A stretch of 17,500 bases of DNA from Actinidia chinensis (Eukaryota; Streptophyta; Magnoliopsida; Ericales; Actinidiaceae). The notes beneath the pieces were generated by a model that searched no databases, had not been told where the DNA came from, and worked only from the letters and a program-made list of their open reading frames with translations. This document shows positions 16,990 to 17,500 of this stretch, piece by piece. The stretch's first letter is position 1. Every line of letters begins with the position of its first letter. The stretch is from the NCBI GenBank assembly GCA_009663005.1, contig VIGQ01000811.1:1-17500 (forward strand). The letters are read 5' to 3'. The position numbers were made by a program, and so were the translations under genes.

Positions 16990-17500
16990 CCTTATTGCCC
17001 TTTTCTTTTTTCTTTTTTTTTTTGAGGTGGGGGAGGGTAAGATGTAAGGAGATGAAAACAGTTGTTTTGTGTTGGATCACAATTTTTTTACAAATTCACC
17101 CTAATTTTTGTTTCTATTATGCAAAATTATAATAATTTTTTTTATACCTTTTACCAATACTTATAATTTTTTCTCCTCATACCGATACGCTTTTAGTTTT
17201 TTTTTCATTGGAGGGGGTTAGTTTAGTCAGTTATTCAAAAAATTATAATAAGGCAAAAAAGTGGAATGCATTTGATAAAAATAAAGTACAAAAATTATCA
17301 CCCAATTCTTTGGTTATGTTATGCTTTTAAAATATTTTTTTAAAAAAATACATTTTATTATGTATAGAATAACAATAAGAAGTGTGTTGGAGTAACTAAA
17401 AAAAAAAAAGTGACTTTCTCAATTGAAAAATTGACAAAGTATGAGCTAATGATATAGGCTGCTAAGATGCCTTATAGTTCTAAATTTTTGCTTGACCTAT
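16990..17500. other. AT-rich intergenic stretch to window end
   Basis: Homopolymer-rich DNA with short G-rich patches (GAGGTGGGGGAGGG near 17024). No gene, RNA or paired repeat was found. Confidence 0.55.

Noticed and set aside
1..17500. tRNA, rRNA, CRISPR, bacterial operon or viral genes
   Set aside because: I saw no tRNA B-box in a plausible cloverleaf, no rRNA-like block, no regular spaced repeats and no viral or retroelement protein domain in any frame.

Overview
This window looks like nuclear DNA from a flowering plant, most likely a eudicot. It is very AT-rich and has almost no long open reading frames. It is dense in short A/T tracts and small non-autonomous transposons with plant-type ends (a Stowaway-like element with TA duplications and a Tourist-like element with TTA duplications). 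The few promoter-like patches have TATA boxes, CT-rich leaders and G-box/site II elements, as in plants. There is no bacterial gene organisation, tRNA, rRNA or CRISPR array that I can see. Most of the listed open frames are chance frames, and several lack an ATG.

The main genic signal is on the minus strand between about 4.6 and 2.4 kb, where three islands of higher GC (about 4195-4550, 3320-3780 and 2455-2800) stand out from AT-rich flanks. The central model is a three-exon gene, complement(join(2761..2796,3319..3394,3487..3596)), encoding 73 residues. Its two GT-AG introns (92 and 522 nt) have good splice sites and the frame stays open across both. An AATAAA-type signal follows at 2434-2439. 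About 1 kb upstream on the same strand lies a clear core promoter (TATAAAG at 4567-4573) with a pyrimidine-rich leader and a short ORF that runs into a possible splice donor. It may be an alternative first exon of the same locus or a separate small transcript. I do not recognise the product.

The rest is a mosaic of decayed mobile DNA. A Stowaway-like MITE lies at 5236-5473 and a Tourist-like MITE at 14412-14633. A foldback element at 10722-10945 could make a long imperfect hairpin, and another foldback sits inside intron 2 of the gene. Two diverged relatives of one repeat family lie on opposite strands (about 6360-6620 plus, 9040-9265 minus) and resemble the 3' LTR/leader part of a retrotransposon. 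The minus copy abuts a GC-rich, TATA-containing block (8640-9035) that looks like a piece of a Ty3/Gypsy LTR. Smaller signals are a tight cluster of regulatory palindromes at 16651-16671, a perfect 10-bp hairpin at 16859-16883, and several inverted repeats. The stretches between are AT-rich intergenic sequence in which I see no gene. All gene calls here are ab initio from reading splice sites and frames, with no expression or homology evidence.
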